A stretch of 23,185 bases of DNA from Bacillota bacterium (lineage in GTDB: Bacteria; Bacillota; Clostridia; Lachnospirales; Lachnospiraceae): contig JAFADH010000248.1 of the NCBI GenBank assembly GCA_023424995.1, positions 1 through 23,185 on the forward strand, in the 5' to 3' direction. The notes below the pieces were generated by a model. The model was not told the origin of the DNA. It was given only the letters and a program-made list of their open reading frames with translations, and made no database searches. A program made the position numbers and the translations under genes. This document shows, in pieces, positions 14,554 to 22,013 of this stretch (positions within the stretch are counted from its first letter, which is position 1; every line of letters starts with the position of its first letter).

Positions 14554-15996
14554 ATGGACGGTACCGGAATGGAAAAGCGCATAAAACAAATCAGCAGGGA
14601 TATCCGCAGCGGAGTATTATTGGAGGAGAACATCCCAAACCTGTTTAATTATCTGGCAGACCATTATAATGCTTTTGCAGGGCTGCAGCTCGCCATGCAT
14701 TATTTTACGTTCTATGAGGCTTACCTGGATGAGGAAGGAATCTGGAGCAGGGAAGCGCTGGAGATAACAGAGAAACTTAACCATGCGGTCAGGGATTATG
14801 TTATACAGTTTCGCAGCGGTGCGGATCGTGAGAGGATAATTACGGAGGTCGACCTGATCCGTAAGGATATCACGAAGCGTATGGAGGCACTGACTGCCTT
14901 TACGGATATTTTTCAGATCTATGAGTATGTGTTGAATCGTATGGAATACCGCTTTAAGAAGAAGGTGCCTGTCTTTGATGATGACGGGTTTGCACGGGAG
15001 ATACTTCAATATATATTTGACAGCGAAGATAACTTTATCATCAATGAAAAGATAAAGGACATGGTTGGACAGTTACCCGTTAGGATTACCAGACAGAGAT
15101 ATTTTGATCTGCTGCGAGGCAGTTTTCAGACCTATCCGGGAGCGGAGGAAGCATCCCTTAATACCTATCTGTATATGCTTCGTACTTCTTCCATGTTATA
15201 TCACGAAGAACATATGGAGCGGCTTTACCCCGGACTTTGGGAGAAGAAGGTGCAGCTGGCGGCTTTTTCCTATAAGGATATGAAGAAGGAAGATTATAAA
15301 AAGGCATTAAGCATGCTGCGGGCGGTAACTCTGACTCTTGAGACGGAGACTACGGTATTCTTAAGTCTTCAGGAAATCGTAAATGAGGTCTATACCATAC
15401 TTCTGTGCAATCCGTATTCCGGTATGATCCCTTCGGATGCCGGGCATGTGGCAGGAAGAGCGATTTCCGTCATTAAGGAAATCAATGACAGCTTTCTGGA
15501 CCATGGAAAGAGGGAGCTTCCGGCAGAGGTGACAGAACTGTTTACAGGCCTTGAGGGTGTTCAGGAGGAGATGTCACTTGAGATATCAATCCTGGAGGAT
15601 GCTCTGTATGAAGTGAAGTTAAATCACAAGGTACTTGTACAAAGCCTGATGCTTGACCATTTGCTTCAGGTGCTGGCCTATTCCCAGAGGCTGCTGTCGG
15701 GCAGCTTATTTGCCAGCCTGGAAGGAGAAGAGACTTCTTCTGAGGCAGCGGATGAAGAGAAGGTGGAAAAGGCAGTTAAGGACCTGGAAGAAGAACTGGG
15801 TACTTTATTCGAGGGCTGTGACAGAATGATCAGCCGGGCTGTTATGGCCAATACCCTGAGCAAGATGCCCGTATTCTTTGCCGACCATAAAGAAGTTATG
15901 GATTATGTGCGTTACAGTCTGGAGCGTTGTACGGATGAATATGAGAAGGCTGCCTGTTATGAGATTATAAATAATATTATCAATGAAAGCAGATAG
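14554..15996 (+). CDS. Uncharacterised 480-aa helical cytoplasmic protein
   Basis: I do not recognise this protein. It is 480 aa, with no signal peptide, no membrane segment and no cysteine metal motif. It looks almost wholly alpha-helical and acidic, with an Glu-rich linker near residues 390-412 (EGEETSSEAADEEKVEKAVK) followed by a helical C-terminal part. DUF-like helical proteins of this kind occur in Lachnospiraceae without assigned function; this is a general impression, not a search. The start is uncertain: ATG 14554 has GGAG at 14548-14551 only two bases away, while the in-frame ATG 14569 has only a weak GGACGG. The next gene begins 147 bases downstream behind its own promoter. The neighbourhood (sporulation genes downstream) gives no firm clue. 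Confidence 0.7.
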   Translation: MDGTGMEKRIKQISRDIRSGVLLEENIPNLFNYLADHYNAFAGLQLAMHYFTFYEAYLDEEGIWSREALEITEKLNHAVRDYVIQFRSGADRERIITEVDLIRKDITKRMEALTAFTDIFQIYEYVLNRMEYRFKKKVPVFDDDGFAREILQYIFDSEDNFIINEKIKDMVGQLPVRITRQRYFDLLRGSFQTYPGAEEASLNTYLYMLRTSSMLYHEEHMERLYPGLWEKKVQLAAFSYKDMKKEDYKKALSMLRAVTLTLETETTVFLSLQEIVNEVYTILLCNPYSGMIPSDAGHVAGRAISVIKEINDSFLDHGKRELPAEVTELFTGLEGVQEEMSLEISILEDALYEVKLNHKVLVQSLMLDHLLQVLAYSQRLLSGSLFASLEGEETSSEAADEEKVEKAVKDLEEELGTLFEGCDRMISRAVMANTLSKMPVFFADHKEVMDYVRYSLERCTDEYEKAACYEIINNIINESR

Positions 15997-16040
15997 CCGA
16001 TTCATGCGGATTTATGAAATAGTCAGAATGCTCTGTATTA

Positions 16041-16069
16041 TTAATGGTAATATGTGGTATACTTATAAT
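16041..16069 (+). promoter_or_regulatory. Probable promoter for the 102-aa gene and the sporulation pair
   Basis: A perfect -10 box TATAAT at 16064-16069 has a poor -35 (TTAATG, 16041-16046) at 17 bases. An overlapping extended -10, TGG-TATACT, ends at 16063. The -10 elements are good and the -35 weak, so strength and sigma factor are uncertain. Confidence 0.5.
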
Positions 16070-16143
16070 ACGCAATAAACGGAATGCTTCAAAGGGATAA
16101 TGAGAGATATGTACTTATTTAAAGGATAAAGAATGAGGTATTT

Positions 16144-16452
16144 ATGGTTTCGTGGACATCACGCCTGTATGTTGGCAAAAAAATGAAAAAGAAGAAGGAT
16201 AAGGTAGTTAATTCGATTAATAACAGTGAAGCTACCTTTGGTGTGTATTGCATAGCATTTGCCGCCCATCCCGGTAATCTCTTTGACATTATGGATGCGA
16301 ACGAGCTCCTGTTTCCTCATTATATTAAATCAGAGGTCAGGATCGTCGGTCTTGCGGGAGGGAAAGAGGAGGCGGTTGGTCTGGTAAAGGATATGCTGAT
16401 GGAGGTCTATCATAATACCGGAGCCTTTGACGTCAGAGCTTATTTTACATAA
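16144..16452 (+). CDS. Uncharacterised 102-aa protein upstream of sporulation genes
   Basis: A 102-aa protein with a basic N-terminus (VGKKMKKKKDKVVNSINN) followed by a compact alpha/beta-looking core: YCIAFAAHPGNLFDIMDANELLF, then VRIVGLAGGKEEAVGLVKDMLMEVY. There is no signal peptide or clear membrane segment. I do not recognise the family. GAGG at 16135-16138 precedes the ATG at 16144. The gene lies 70 bases upstream of the DUF2953 gene on the same strand with no terminator between, so it is probably the first gene of a three-gene unit with DUF2953 and GerW, which suggests, but does not prove, a sporulation link. The internal Met at residue 14 is a less likely start. Confidence 0.75.
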   Translation: MVSWTSRLYVGKKMKKKKDKVVNSINNSEATFGVYCIAFAAHPGNLFDIMDANELLFPHYIKSEVRIVGLAGGKEEAVGLVKDMLMEVYHNTGAFDVRAYFT

Positions 16453-16522
16453 GAGTATCCTATGGGGCTATCTGAACTATAGTTTATAATTGATCATGAA
16501 TGACAGGCGGTTGATATAAAAG

Positions 16523-17665
16523 ATGCTGCATATAATCGGGCTGATATTTCAAATAATCGGAATAATTTTGCTGGTAATTCTTTGCCTGCTTTTAGCCATG
16601 CTCCTCACCGTATTGCTGGTTCCCATACGATATAAGGTAAGGGCAGAGCATGGGGAGAACTTACTGGAAGCGGAAGGCAGAGTCAGTTGGCTGCTGCATC
16701 TGGTCGAGGCAAAGGCTTCGCACCTGGAGGGAGTCTTTCATATTCGGGTCCGGGTCCTGTGGTTTATTATCTATGATAATCTTAAACCCAAGACACCGAA
16801 GACACCAAAAGTCCGGAAAATGAGAAAGAAAGAAAAGAATGCAAAAGCCGGAACAGGGAAGGAAGACCAGATAAAGAAAGAAGATGAAACTGAGAAGCAG
16901 GATCAGGCTGAGAAGGAAATTAAGACAGAAAACAAAGCAGATGCTGTGCTTGATGGGAATACTATAAAAGAAGGAATGTATACGGAGGAAGCTGCTGATA
17001 ACGGAAAACTGCCTGCAGATGCAAATCATGGGAGTGAAGCAGCTGTTATTGATAAGATACCGGATCATACGGAAAGCGGGCAGGAGAATTCACGGCAGCA
17101 GGAAGCGGAAGATGACAGAGTCCCTTTTCTCGGTAAAATATTTGATAAATTGAAAAATATTATGAATAGATTTCTGGCCGGAATCAAAAATATTCTTAAT
17201 AAGATAAAAAGCAGGAAGGATAGAGTAATTGCGGCATGTCAAAGAATTAAAAGTAAGATTACGGGCTGGCTTGAGACAGCTTCCAACATGAAACGCAGGC
17301 TTAATCTGATTTCCGCTTTTATAAAGGACGAGGTGAACCGCGGAGGATTTAAGGTCACATATGCCGGCTTAAGAAGACTGCTAAAACATATTCTGCCCAC
17401 GAAGCTGCGGTCAAGTATCGTATTCGGAACAGGGGACCCTTGTTCCACCGGGCAGGCCTTGGGCGCCATGAGCGTATTATATAGTTTCTATGGCGATAAG
17501 CTCCGGATCATTCCTGATTTTGAGAACAAGAGATTCGAGGGCAGGCATTATGCACGTGGCAGAATAAGATTGGCTACCATACTTATAATAGTAGTTAAGC
17601 TTATATCAGATAAACATTTTTCAGGATTAAGGAAAAACCTGATCATATTAAAGGAGGCGTTATAA
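16523..17665 (+). CDS. DUF2953 membrane protein (YtfI-like)
   Basis: A 380-aa protein: a long N-terminal hydrophobic segment (about residues 4-36), a first conserved part ending near residue 93 (VLWFIIYDNLKPK), a charged low-complexity linker (about 95-190, Lys/Glu/Asp-rich), and a C-terminal DUF2953 part (LPTKLRSSIVFGTGDPCSTGQ; FENKRFEGRHYARGRIRL). In Bacillus the DUF2953 protein YtfI is encoded next to YtfJ (GerW), and the same pairing is seen here: the stop codon TAA (17663-17665) touches the gerW ATG (17666). It is probably anchored in the membrane and linked to sporulation; its molecular role is unknown. The linker is much more variable-looking than the ends. Ribosome binding site is weak (AGGCGG at 16505-16510). 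Confidence 0.82.
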   Translation: MLHIIGLIFQIIGIILLVILCLLLAMLLTVLLVPIRYKVRAEHGENLLEAEGRVSWLLHLVEAKASHLEGVFHIRVRVLWFIIYDNLKPKTPKTPKVRKMRKKEKNAKAGTGKEDQIKKEDETEKQDQAEKEIKTENKADAVLDGNTIKEGMYTEEAADNGKLPADANHGSEAAVIDKIPDHTESGQENSRQQEAEDDRVPFLGKIFDKLKNIMNRFLAGIKNILNKIKSRKDRVIAACQRIKSKITGWLETASNMKRRLNLISAFIKDEVNRGGFKVTYAGLRRLLKHILPTKLRSSIVFGTGDPCSTGQALGAMSVLYSFYGDKLRIIPDFENKRFEGRHYARGRIRLATILIIVVKLISDKHFSGLRKNLIILKEAL

Positions 17666-18076
17666 ATGGCAGAGAATAATTTTAATTTAACGGTAGAATC
17701 GTTATTTAAAGGGATGGATAACTTTATAACAACGAAGACAGTCGTTGGAGACGCGGTTAAGGTTGATGATAACACGATCATATTACCCTTGGTAGAGGTG
17801 AGCTTTGGTGTCGCAGCGGGAGCTTTTGCCAAAGACAATAAGAATAATGCGGCCGGCGGAATGGGCGGCAAGATAGCTCCCAGCTCCGTTCTGGTGATCC
17901 AGAACGGCTCCTCCAAGCTTGTGAATGTCAAGGAACAGGACAGTGTGTCCAAAATTCTTGATATGGTCCCGGATCTGATCAATAAGTTCACGAAAGGGAC
18001 CAAGAAGAAGGATGATCTTGATGAGGATGTAAAGGAAGCAATTAAAAAACAGACGGAGGACGGAGCAGGGATATAA
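17666..18076 (+). CDS. gerW: GerW-family sporulation protein (YtfJ)
   Basis: A 136-aa protein of the YtfJ/GerW family. Visible marks: VESLFKGMDNFITTKTVVGD at the N-terminus, IILPLVEVSFGVAAGAF, a glycine-rich GGMGGKIAPSSVLVIQNG segment and SKILDMVPDLINKF. In Bacillus subtilis YtfJ is a forespore protein needed for normal spore germination, and was named GerW for that. AAGGAGG at 17651-17657, inside the end of the DUF2953 gene, drives it, and the two genes abut without a gap, so they are translationally close and co-transcribed. The C-terminal 20 residues are charged. Length is normal for the family. Confidence 0.9.
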   Translation: MAENNFNLTVESLFKGMDNFITTKTVVGDAVKVDDNTIILPLVEVSFGVAAGAFAKDNKNNAAGGMGGKIAPSSVLVIQNGSSKLVNVKEQDSVSKILDMVPDLINKFTKGTKKKDDLDEDVKEAIKKQTEDGAGI

Positions 18077-18094
18077 CTTGTCTCAAAAGTTCGT

Positions 18095-18141
18095 TTGACA
18101 TTTATTTTTTTCTTGCATTATAGGCTGTATTCTGTTAGAAT
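18095..18141 (+). promoter_or_regulatory. rpmB promoter region
   Basis: Two overlapping possibilities. TTGCAT (18113-18118), 17 bases, TAGAAT (18136-18141) with an extended TGT just before the -10; and TTGACA (18095-18100), 18 bases, TATAGG (18119-18124). The first would give a leader of about 50 nt that contains the near-palindrome TAGGGCCAATTGGGCCTA. Confidence 0.6.
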
Positions 18142-18195
18142 GTATATGTTTGTAGGGCCAATTGGGCCTATATTATACCTAGGGAGGTGCTTTTG

Positions 18196-18381
18196 ATGGC
18201 TAAGTGTTCGGTATGTGATAAAGGTGCTCACTTTGGAATCGCTGTGAGTCATTCTCATAGAAGGTCTAACAAGATGTGGAAATCCAATGTAAAATCCGTA
18301 AAAGTTAAAGCTAACGGTATTGCAAGAAAAATGTATGTTTGTACTTCCTGTCTTAGATCCGGTAAAGTAGAACGCGCGTAA
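18196..18381 (+). CDS. rpmB: 50S ribosomal protein L28
   Basis: A 61-aa protein with the L28 pattern: MAKCSVCDKG at the start, SHSHRRSNKMWKSNVKSVKV in the middle and a C-terminal CLRSGKVERA. It is the zinc-type (C+) form with two CxxC pairs (C4/C7 and the pair in YVCTSC). L28 is part of the large ribosomal subunit. The true start is the ATG at 18196, seven or so bases after GGGAGG at 18182-18187; an in-frame GTG at 18187 overlaps that site and is rejected. It is a single-gene unit with its own promoter and terminator. The order rpmB - yloU - yloV is conserved in many Firmicutes and supports the calls on both sides. Confidence 0.95.
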   Translation: MAKCSVCDKGAHFGIAVSHSHRRSNKMWKSNVKSVKVKANGIARKMYVCTSCLRSGKVERA

Positions 18382-18389
18382 TGGAAACG

Positions 18390-18423
18390 ATGGGTGTCAG
18401 GGGATCTTGACACCCATTTTTTT
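18390..18423 (+). terminator. Intrinsic terminator of rpmB
   Basis: ATGGGTGTCA (18390-18399) pairs perfectly with TGACACCCAT (18408-18417), 10 bp with an 8-base loop, followed by seven T (18417-18423). It ends 4 bases from the stop codon of the minus-strand microprotein. Confidence 0.93.
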
Positions 18424-18427
18424 ATTT

Positions 18428-18565
18428 CTAATTACAGAATAAATTATATCCGAGTAATAAGCATAGAATAATAATGCATATTGCTATGATTCCATTGGTG
18501 ATGAATAGCATGATTGTCATTCCGATGGCAATCCAGAACAGGATAAACCCAATCATTCTCTTCAT
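18428..18565 (-). CDS. 45-aa hydrophobic membrane microprotein
   Basis: A minus-strand reading frame of 45 codons plus TAG runs from ATG at 18565-18563 to 18430-18428. The peptide starts MKRMIGFILFWIAIG and is almost entirely hydrophobic, with one or two membrane segments (about residues 4-22 and 25-41) separated by a short TNG turn and ending GYNLFCN. AGGAAG at 18579-18574 sits 8 bases before the ATG, and a TATAAT is found upstream on the same strand at 18597-18592, though no good -35 is seen. The positive residues at the N-terminus fit an N-in topology. I do not recognise a family. Good ribosome binding site, clean frame and position between two plus-strand units support a real gene. Confidence 0.62.
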   Translation of the reverse strand: MKRMIGFILFWIAIGMTIMLFITNGIIAICIIILCLLLGYNLFCN

Positions 18566-18615
18566 AATTATCACTTCCTATTGTTAATCATATTATAATA
18601 TTATGCAGAAGAATC

Positions 18616-18853
18616 AGCGGTTATCACCGCTTGTGTTTATCAAAGCCATATAGATGCATATCCATTAGTTACAGGTTTATATTTACATCCGGTTTCTAAC
18701 CTGTATAGAGTAGAATATAAATTAATAATAATAGGATATAGATAGGAGATTGGTGTGAAGCTCCCGTAAAGGAATGCGGGCTATTGATGGGAATTTCTCA
18801 CACAGATTTGATGAATTCAAATTTGCAGATTAATATGAAAGGGATGGTGATTT
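18616..18853 (+). promoter_or_regulatory. Promoter region and structured leader of the Asp23-like gene
   Basis: AGCGGT/ACCGCT (18616-18631) forms a perfect 6-bp hairpin. TTTACA (18682-18687) and TATAGA (18704-18709), 16 bases apart, are a modest promoter candidate. Downstream, GTGTGA (18753-18758) pairs with TCACAC (18798-18803) around an inner CCCG/CGGG hairpin, giving a small branched leader structure before the Shine-Dalgarno AAAGGGA. No known riboswitch core is recognised. Confidence 0.4.
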
Positions 18854-19210
18854 ATGAAAGGACACATGAATACAAAAATAGGTGAAATCATTATTGACAA
18901 TGATGTATTGGCAAAGTATGCCGGAGCATCTGCAGTGGAGTGCTTTGGTGTGGTGGGCATGGCTTCCGTGAATATGAAGGACGGTATCGTCAAGCTTTTA
19001 AAAAAGGACAGCTTGAGCCATGGTGTCAATGTTTCTATGGAAGATAACAAAATTACAATAGACCTGCATATTATCGTTTCCTATGGTGTGAGTATTTCTG
19101 CCGTTGCTGATAACCTGATCAGCAATGTAAAGTATAATGTTGAAGAATTCTCAGGGCTTGAAGTTAAGAAAATTAATATTTTCGTTGAGGGTGTCAGAGT
19201 TATTGACTAA
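18854..19210 (+). CDS. yloU: Asp23/Gls24 (DUF322) family protein, YloU-like
   Basis: A 118-aa protein of the Asp23/Gls24 (DUF322) family: IGEIIIDNDVLAKYAGASA at the N-terminus, then GVVGMAS, and a conserved VSYGVSISAVADNLISNVKY core with EVKKINIFVEGVRVI at the end. Family members are cytoplasmic, often membrane-associated, and linked to alkaline or envelope stress; YloU itself is of unknown mechanism and is encoded directly before yloV/fakA in many Firmicutes, as here. AAAGGGA at 18838-18844 precedes the ATG. It should be co-transcribed with fakA, but the two genes are separated by 183 bases filled by a hairpin-rich element, an unusually long gap for this pair. Confidence 0.9.
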   Translation: MKGHMNTKIGEIIIDNDVLAKYAGASAVECFGVVGMASVNMKDGIVKLLKKDSLSHGVNVSMEDNKITIDLHIIVSYGVSISAVADNLISNVKYNVEEFSGLEVKKINIFVEGVRVID

Positions 19211-19224
19211 TCCTGAGAAGGACG

Positions 19225-19361
19225 TGACTATTCAGTCACGGCGGTTCTTTCGAACCGATGCACACAAAACATGCAAAGTACGCATGTTTTAAGCATGTTT
19301 CTCATGCTTTGTGCTGACTGACTCGAAATTCTACGAATTTCTCGAGAGTACTGAATAGTTA
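19225..19361. repeat. 137-bp hairpin-rich element with terminal inverted repeats (MITE-like or structured RNA)
   Basis: ACTATTCAGT (19227-19236) and ACTGAATAGT (19350-19359) are perfect inverted ends, extendable to 12 bp with one mismatch. Inside are: CGTGAC/GTCACG (19223-19240), CGGTTC/GAACCG (19242-19257), AAAACATGC/GCATGTTTT (19266-19290), AAGCATG/CATGCTT (19291-19309), the last two enclosed by GCACA/TGTGC (19260-19264/19310-19314), and GAAATTC/GAATTTC (19325-19341) extended by CTC/GAG. TCAGTCA (19232-19238) can instead pair with TGACTGA (19315-19321), closing the whole branched part. It codes for nothing. It fits either a small mobile repeat inserted between yloU and fakA or a branched RNA motif in their transcript. 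Confidence 0.75.
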
Positions 19362-19393
19362 TAGTTGGACAACAATATAAAGAGGAAGAACCA

Positions 19394-21088
19394 GTGGTTA
19401 TTAAAACGATAGATGCACAGACATTAAAGAAGATGTTTCTGGCAGGAGCCGCAAGTATAGAAGCAAAGAAAGAAATCATCAATGAATTGAATGTATTTCC
19501 CGTACCGGATGGTGATACTGGCACCAACATGACGCTGACAATAATGTCAGCGGTGAAGGAAGTGAATAGTCTTTCCGATCCGTCGGTTGAAGAATTGGCC
19601 AAAGCAATCTCCGGCGGTTCTCTGCGCGGAGCCAGAGGTAACTCCGGTGTTATTCTATCCCAGTTGTTCCGCGGTTTTTGTAAAGAAATCAAGGATTATA
19701 AAGTAATCAATGTCACTGTTATGACCAATGCATTGCAGAAGGCTGTGGAGACTGCTTACCGTGCTGTCATGAAGCCAAAGGAAGGTACCATATTGACCGT
19801 AGCCAGAGGAGCGGCAGAGAAGGCCGCACAGCTAGTTTCAGAGACGGATGATCTGGTATATTTTGGACAGGAGATAATAGCTCATATGGAGGTGGTTCTT
19901 AAGAATACGCCTGAGCTTCTGCCTGTACTAAAGGAAGCCGGGGTAGTCGATTCCGGCGGTCAGGGATTGTTAGAGATCGTAAAGGGCGCTTATGATGCGT
20001 TGACCGGTAAAGAAGTATCCTTTACAAATGTATCTTCTCATGATGCCGGCGAACCGTCCGGCCGTACGAGGGAGAAGATTTCTACGGATGATATTAAATT
20101 CGGCTATTGCACCGAATTTATCATAATGCTGGAAAAAGAATACAACGAAGAGACAGAATATGAATTTAAGGCTTATTTGGAGTCCATTGGTGATTCTCTT
20201 GTAGTCGTTTCGGATGATGATATCGTGAAGGTTCACGTACATACGAATGACCCTGGGCTTGCTATTCAAAGGGCATTAACGTATGGATCCTTAACCAAGA
20301 TGAAGATCGACAATATGCGTGAAGAGCATAACGAGAGAGTGATCCTGGACACCGAAAAGGCAGTGACTGAACAGCAGAAAGAAGTAAAGAAGCCGGAAGA
20401 GAACAAACCGGCGGAGGGCAAACCCAGGAAGAAATCAGGATTTATTGCGGTATCCATGGGTGACGGATTAGATGAGATATTTACGGGACTGGGAGTTGAC
20501 TACATTATCAAAGGCGGTCAGACCATGAACCCCAGCACAGAGGATATGCTGAATGCAATCAGTGAAGTGAACGCAGATAATATCTTTATTCTGCCGAACA
20601 ATGGCAACATCATCCTTGCAGCAGAGCAGGCTAAGCATCTGACAGAGGATAAGAATATATATGTAATCCCTTCCAAGACTGTTCCGCAGGGCATCACGGC
20701 GGTAATTAATTTTGTATATGATAAGGCTCCGGAGGAGAATGCCGAGAGAATGACGGAAGAGATGAAGAAGGTCAAATCCGGACAGGTTACTTATGCAGTC
20801 CGCGATACCAGTCTTGACGGGAAAGAAATCAAGCAGGGCAATATCATGGGTATTGGTGATAAAACCATACTTTCCGTTGGGGAAGAGATCAGAGCAGCAA
20901 CAATCGATCTGATCAAAAACCTTGCAGACGATGAATCAGAGCTGATCAGCTTATATTATGGTGAAGAAGTAAAGGAAGAAGAAGCCAGTGAGCTTGCGGA
21001 TGAGGTAATGGAGCTCTATCCGAATCTGGATGTGGAAGTTCATTACGGCGGACAGCCGATTTATTATTATGTATTATCAGTTGAATAA
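19394..21088 (+). CDS. fakA: Fatty acid kinase catalytic subunit FakA (DAK2 domain protein YloV)
   Basis: A 564-aa protein. Residues about 10-200 are the DAK2 (dihydroxyacetone-kinase-like) ATP-binding domain, with the Mg-binding loop PVPDGDTGTNM (36-46), GGSLRGARGNSGVILSQL (74-91) and VVDSGGQGLLEI. A middle part follows (CTEFIIMLEKEYNEE, VHVHTNDPG), then a Lys/Glu/Pro linker near 322-345, and a C-terminal part related to the DegV fold (GFIAVSMGDGLDEIF, GGQTMNPST). FakA phosphorylates fatty acids bound to FakB, feeding acyl-phosphate into membrane lipid synthesis. The start is GTG at 19394 with AGAGGAAG at 19381-19388. No fakB is adjacent, as usual. Length is normal. It is downstream of yloU, and its leader contains the hairpin-rich element. 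Confidence 0.92.
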   Translation: MVIKTIDAQTLKKMFLAGAASIEAKKEIINELNVFPVPDGDTGTNMTLTIMSAVKEVNSLSDPSVEELAKAISGGSLRGARGNSGVILSQLFRGFCKEIKDYKVINVTVMTNALQKAVETAYRAVMKPKEGTILTVARGAAEKAAQLVSETDDLVYFGQEIIAHMEVVLKNTPELLPVLKEAGVVDSGGQGLLEIVKGAYDALTGKEVSFTNVSSHDAGEPSGRTREKISTDDIKFGYCTEFIIMLEKEYNEETEYEFKAYLESIGDSLVVVSDDDIVKVHVHTNDPGLAIQRALTYGSLTKMKIDNMREEHNERVILDTEKAVTEQQKEVKKPEENKPAEGKPRKKSGFIAVSMGDGLDEIFTGLGVDYIIKGGQTMNPSTEDMLNAISEVNADNIFILPNNGNIILAAEQAKHLTEDKNIYVIPSKTVPQGITAVINFVYDKAPEENAERMTEEMKKVKSGQVTYAVRDTSLDGKEIKQGNIMGIGDKTILSVGEEIRAATIDLIKNLADDESELISLYYGEEVKEEEASELADEVMELYPNLDVEVHYGGQPIYYYVLSVE

Positions 21089-21184
21089 TTCGTGTACGGT
21101 TATATCGGCTTTTGGAAGCTTATTCCATAGTTGATCGGCAGTACACTGCAATAACAGCAGCATGCGATAATTTCGCTTGAATTC

Positions 21185-21213
21185 AGTGGTTCGTGATAAA
21201 AGCGGACCACTTT
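21185..21213 (+). other. Weak hairpin after fakA
   Basis: AGTGGT (21185-21190) pairs with ACCACT (21206-21211), followed by only three T. It may be a weak terminator for fakA; the DUF1653 gene starts 36 bases later. Confidence 0.35.
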
Positions 21214-21246
21214 GCTATTCCAGGGAATTAAGGAGGGTATCAGAAT

Positions 21247-21957
21247 ATGGATCGCAGTATTCCAAGACCAGGAGAAATCTATCGGCATTTTAAGGACAAA
21301 CCATACCAGATCATTACGGTTGCCAGCGATTCTGAGACCGGTGAACCGGTAGTGGTTTATCAGGCTCTGTACGGTGATTACAGGACCTATGTAAGATCGC
21401 TTGCTATGTTCATGAGTGAAGTGGATCATGAGAAGTATCCTGTGAGCGGGCAGCAATACCGGTTTGAGCTTCGAGGATCACGGGAAGCCGTCAATGCAGC
21501 GGATTATATGCATATGGCATCGGATATGACGGAAAACTCAACCGGAGATAAAGCGGACGGCGAAGCGGACAGTATATCAGCGGACGGCAAAGCGGACAGT
21601 ATATCAGCGGACGGCAAGGAAAATGGTGAAAAAAACAAAATAACAGATGCAAAGGCTGAAATATCATCAGATATACCGAACTCAGCAAATGAAGATGATA
21701 AGCACATATCTTCCGGGATACAGCCCACTGGGACAGAAGTGAATGCAATCCTCATAAGCTTCCTGGAGGCAGAGTCTTTCAGTAAAAAGCTTGAGATACT
21801 GTCCACCAGTAGGAAGCACTTGACCGACCGGTTAATCACGGACATGGCGATTGCTCTGGATCTGGCTGTGAATGAGGGGCCGCTTGACAGAAGAATCCAG
21901 GAATTGACTAATTGCCTGGAGGCTCATCGGCGTTTTGAGGATCGGCGATTAAGATAG
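21247..21957 (+). CDS. DUF1653 domain protein with repetitive linker
   Basis: A 236-aa protein. Residues about 4-78 form a DUF1653 domain (RPGEIYRHFKDKPYQIITVA, VVVYQALYGDYRTYVRSLAMFMSEVD), a small beta-rich fold of unknown function found alone or fused in many bacteria. Residues about 95-155 are a low-complexity acidic linker with a tandem ADSISADGK unit. The C-terminal ~75 residues (LISFLEAESFSKKLEILST ... ELTNCLEAHRRFEDRRLR) are helical. AAGGAGG at 21230-21236 lies 10 bases before the ATG at 21247. No membrane segment or signal peptide is seen. The long hairpin at 22014-22097 lies 56 bases past the stop and probably ends its transcript. The C-terminal part is not one I recognise. Confidence 0.82.
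   Translation: MDRSIPRPGEIYRHFKDKPYQIITVASDSETGEPVVVYQALYGDYRTYVRSLAMFMSEVDHEKYPVSGQQYRFELRGSREAVNAADYMHMASDMTENSTGDKADGEADSISADGKADSISADGKENGEKNKITDAKAEISSDIPNSANEDDKHISSGIQPTGTEVNAILISFLEAESFSKKLEILSTSRKHLTDRLITDMAIALDLAVNEGPLDRRIQELTNCLEAHRRFEDRRLR
21563..21615 (+). repeat. 27-base in-frame tandem duplication
   Basis: A 26-base unit beginning AAGCGGACAGTATATCAG at 21563 recurs identically at 21590, a period of 27 bases or nine codons (repeat ADSISADGK). A related partial unit (AAAGCGGACGGCG) lies just upstream at 21550. It is inside the linker of the DUF1653 protein, and identity at the DNA level suggests a recent duplication. Confidence 0.85.
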
Positions 21958-22013
21958 TAAATGAATAATTATACCTAGTTGTATCTCTATTTCGACAAAA
22001 AGCAACAATATAA

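Noticed and set aside
19228..19692. 154-aa minus-strand frame across the hairpin element into fakA
   Set aside because: Antisense to the conserved DAK2 domain and starts within coding sequence; no supporting signals.
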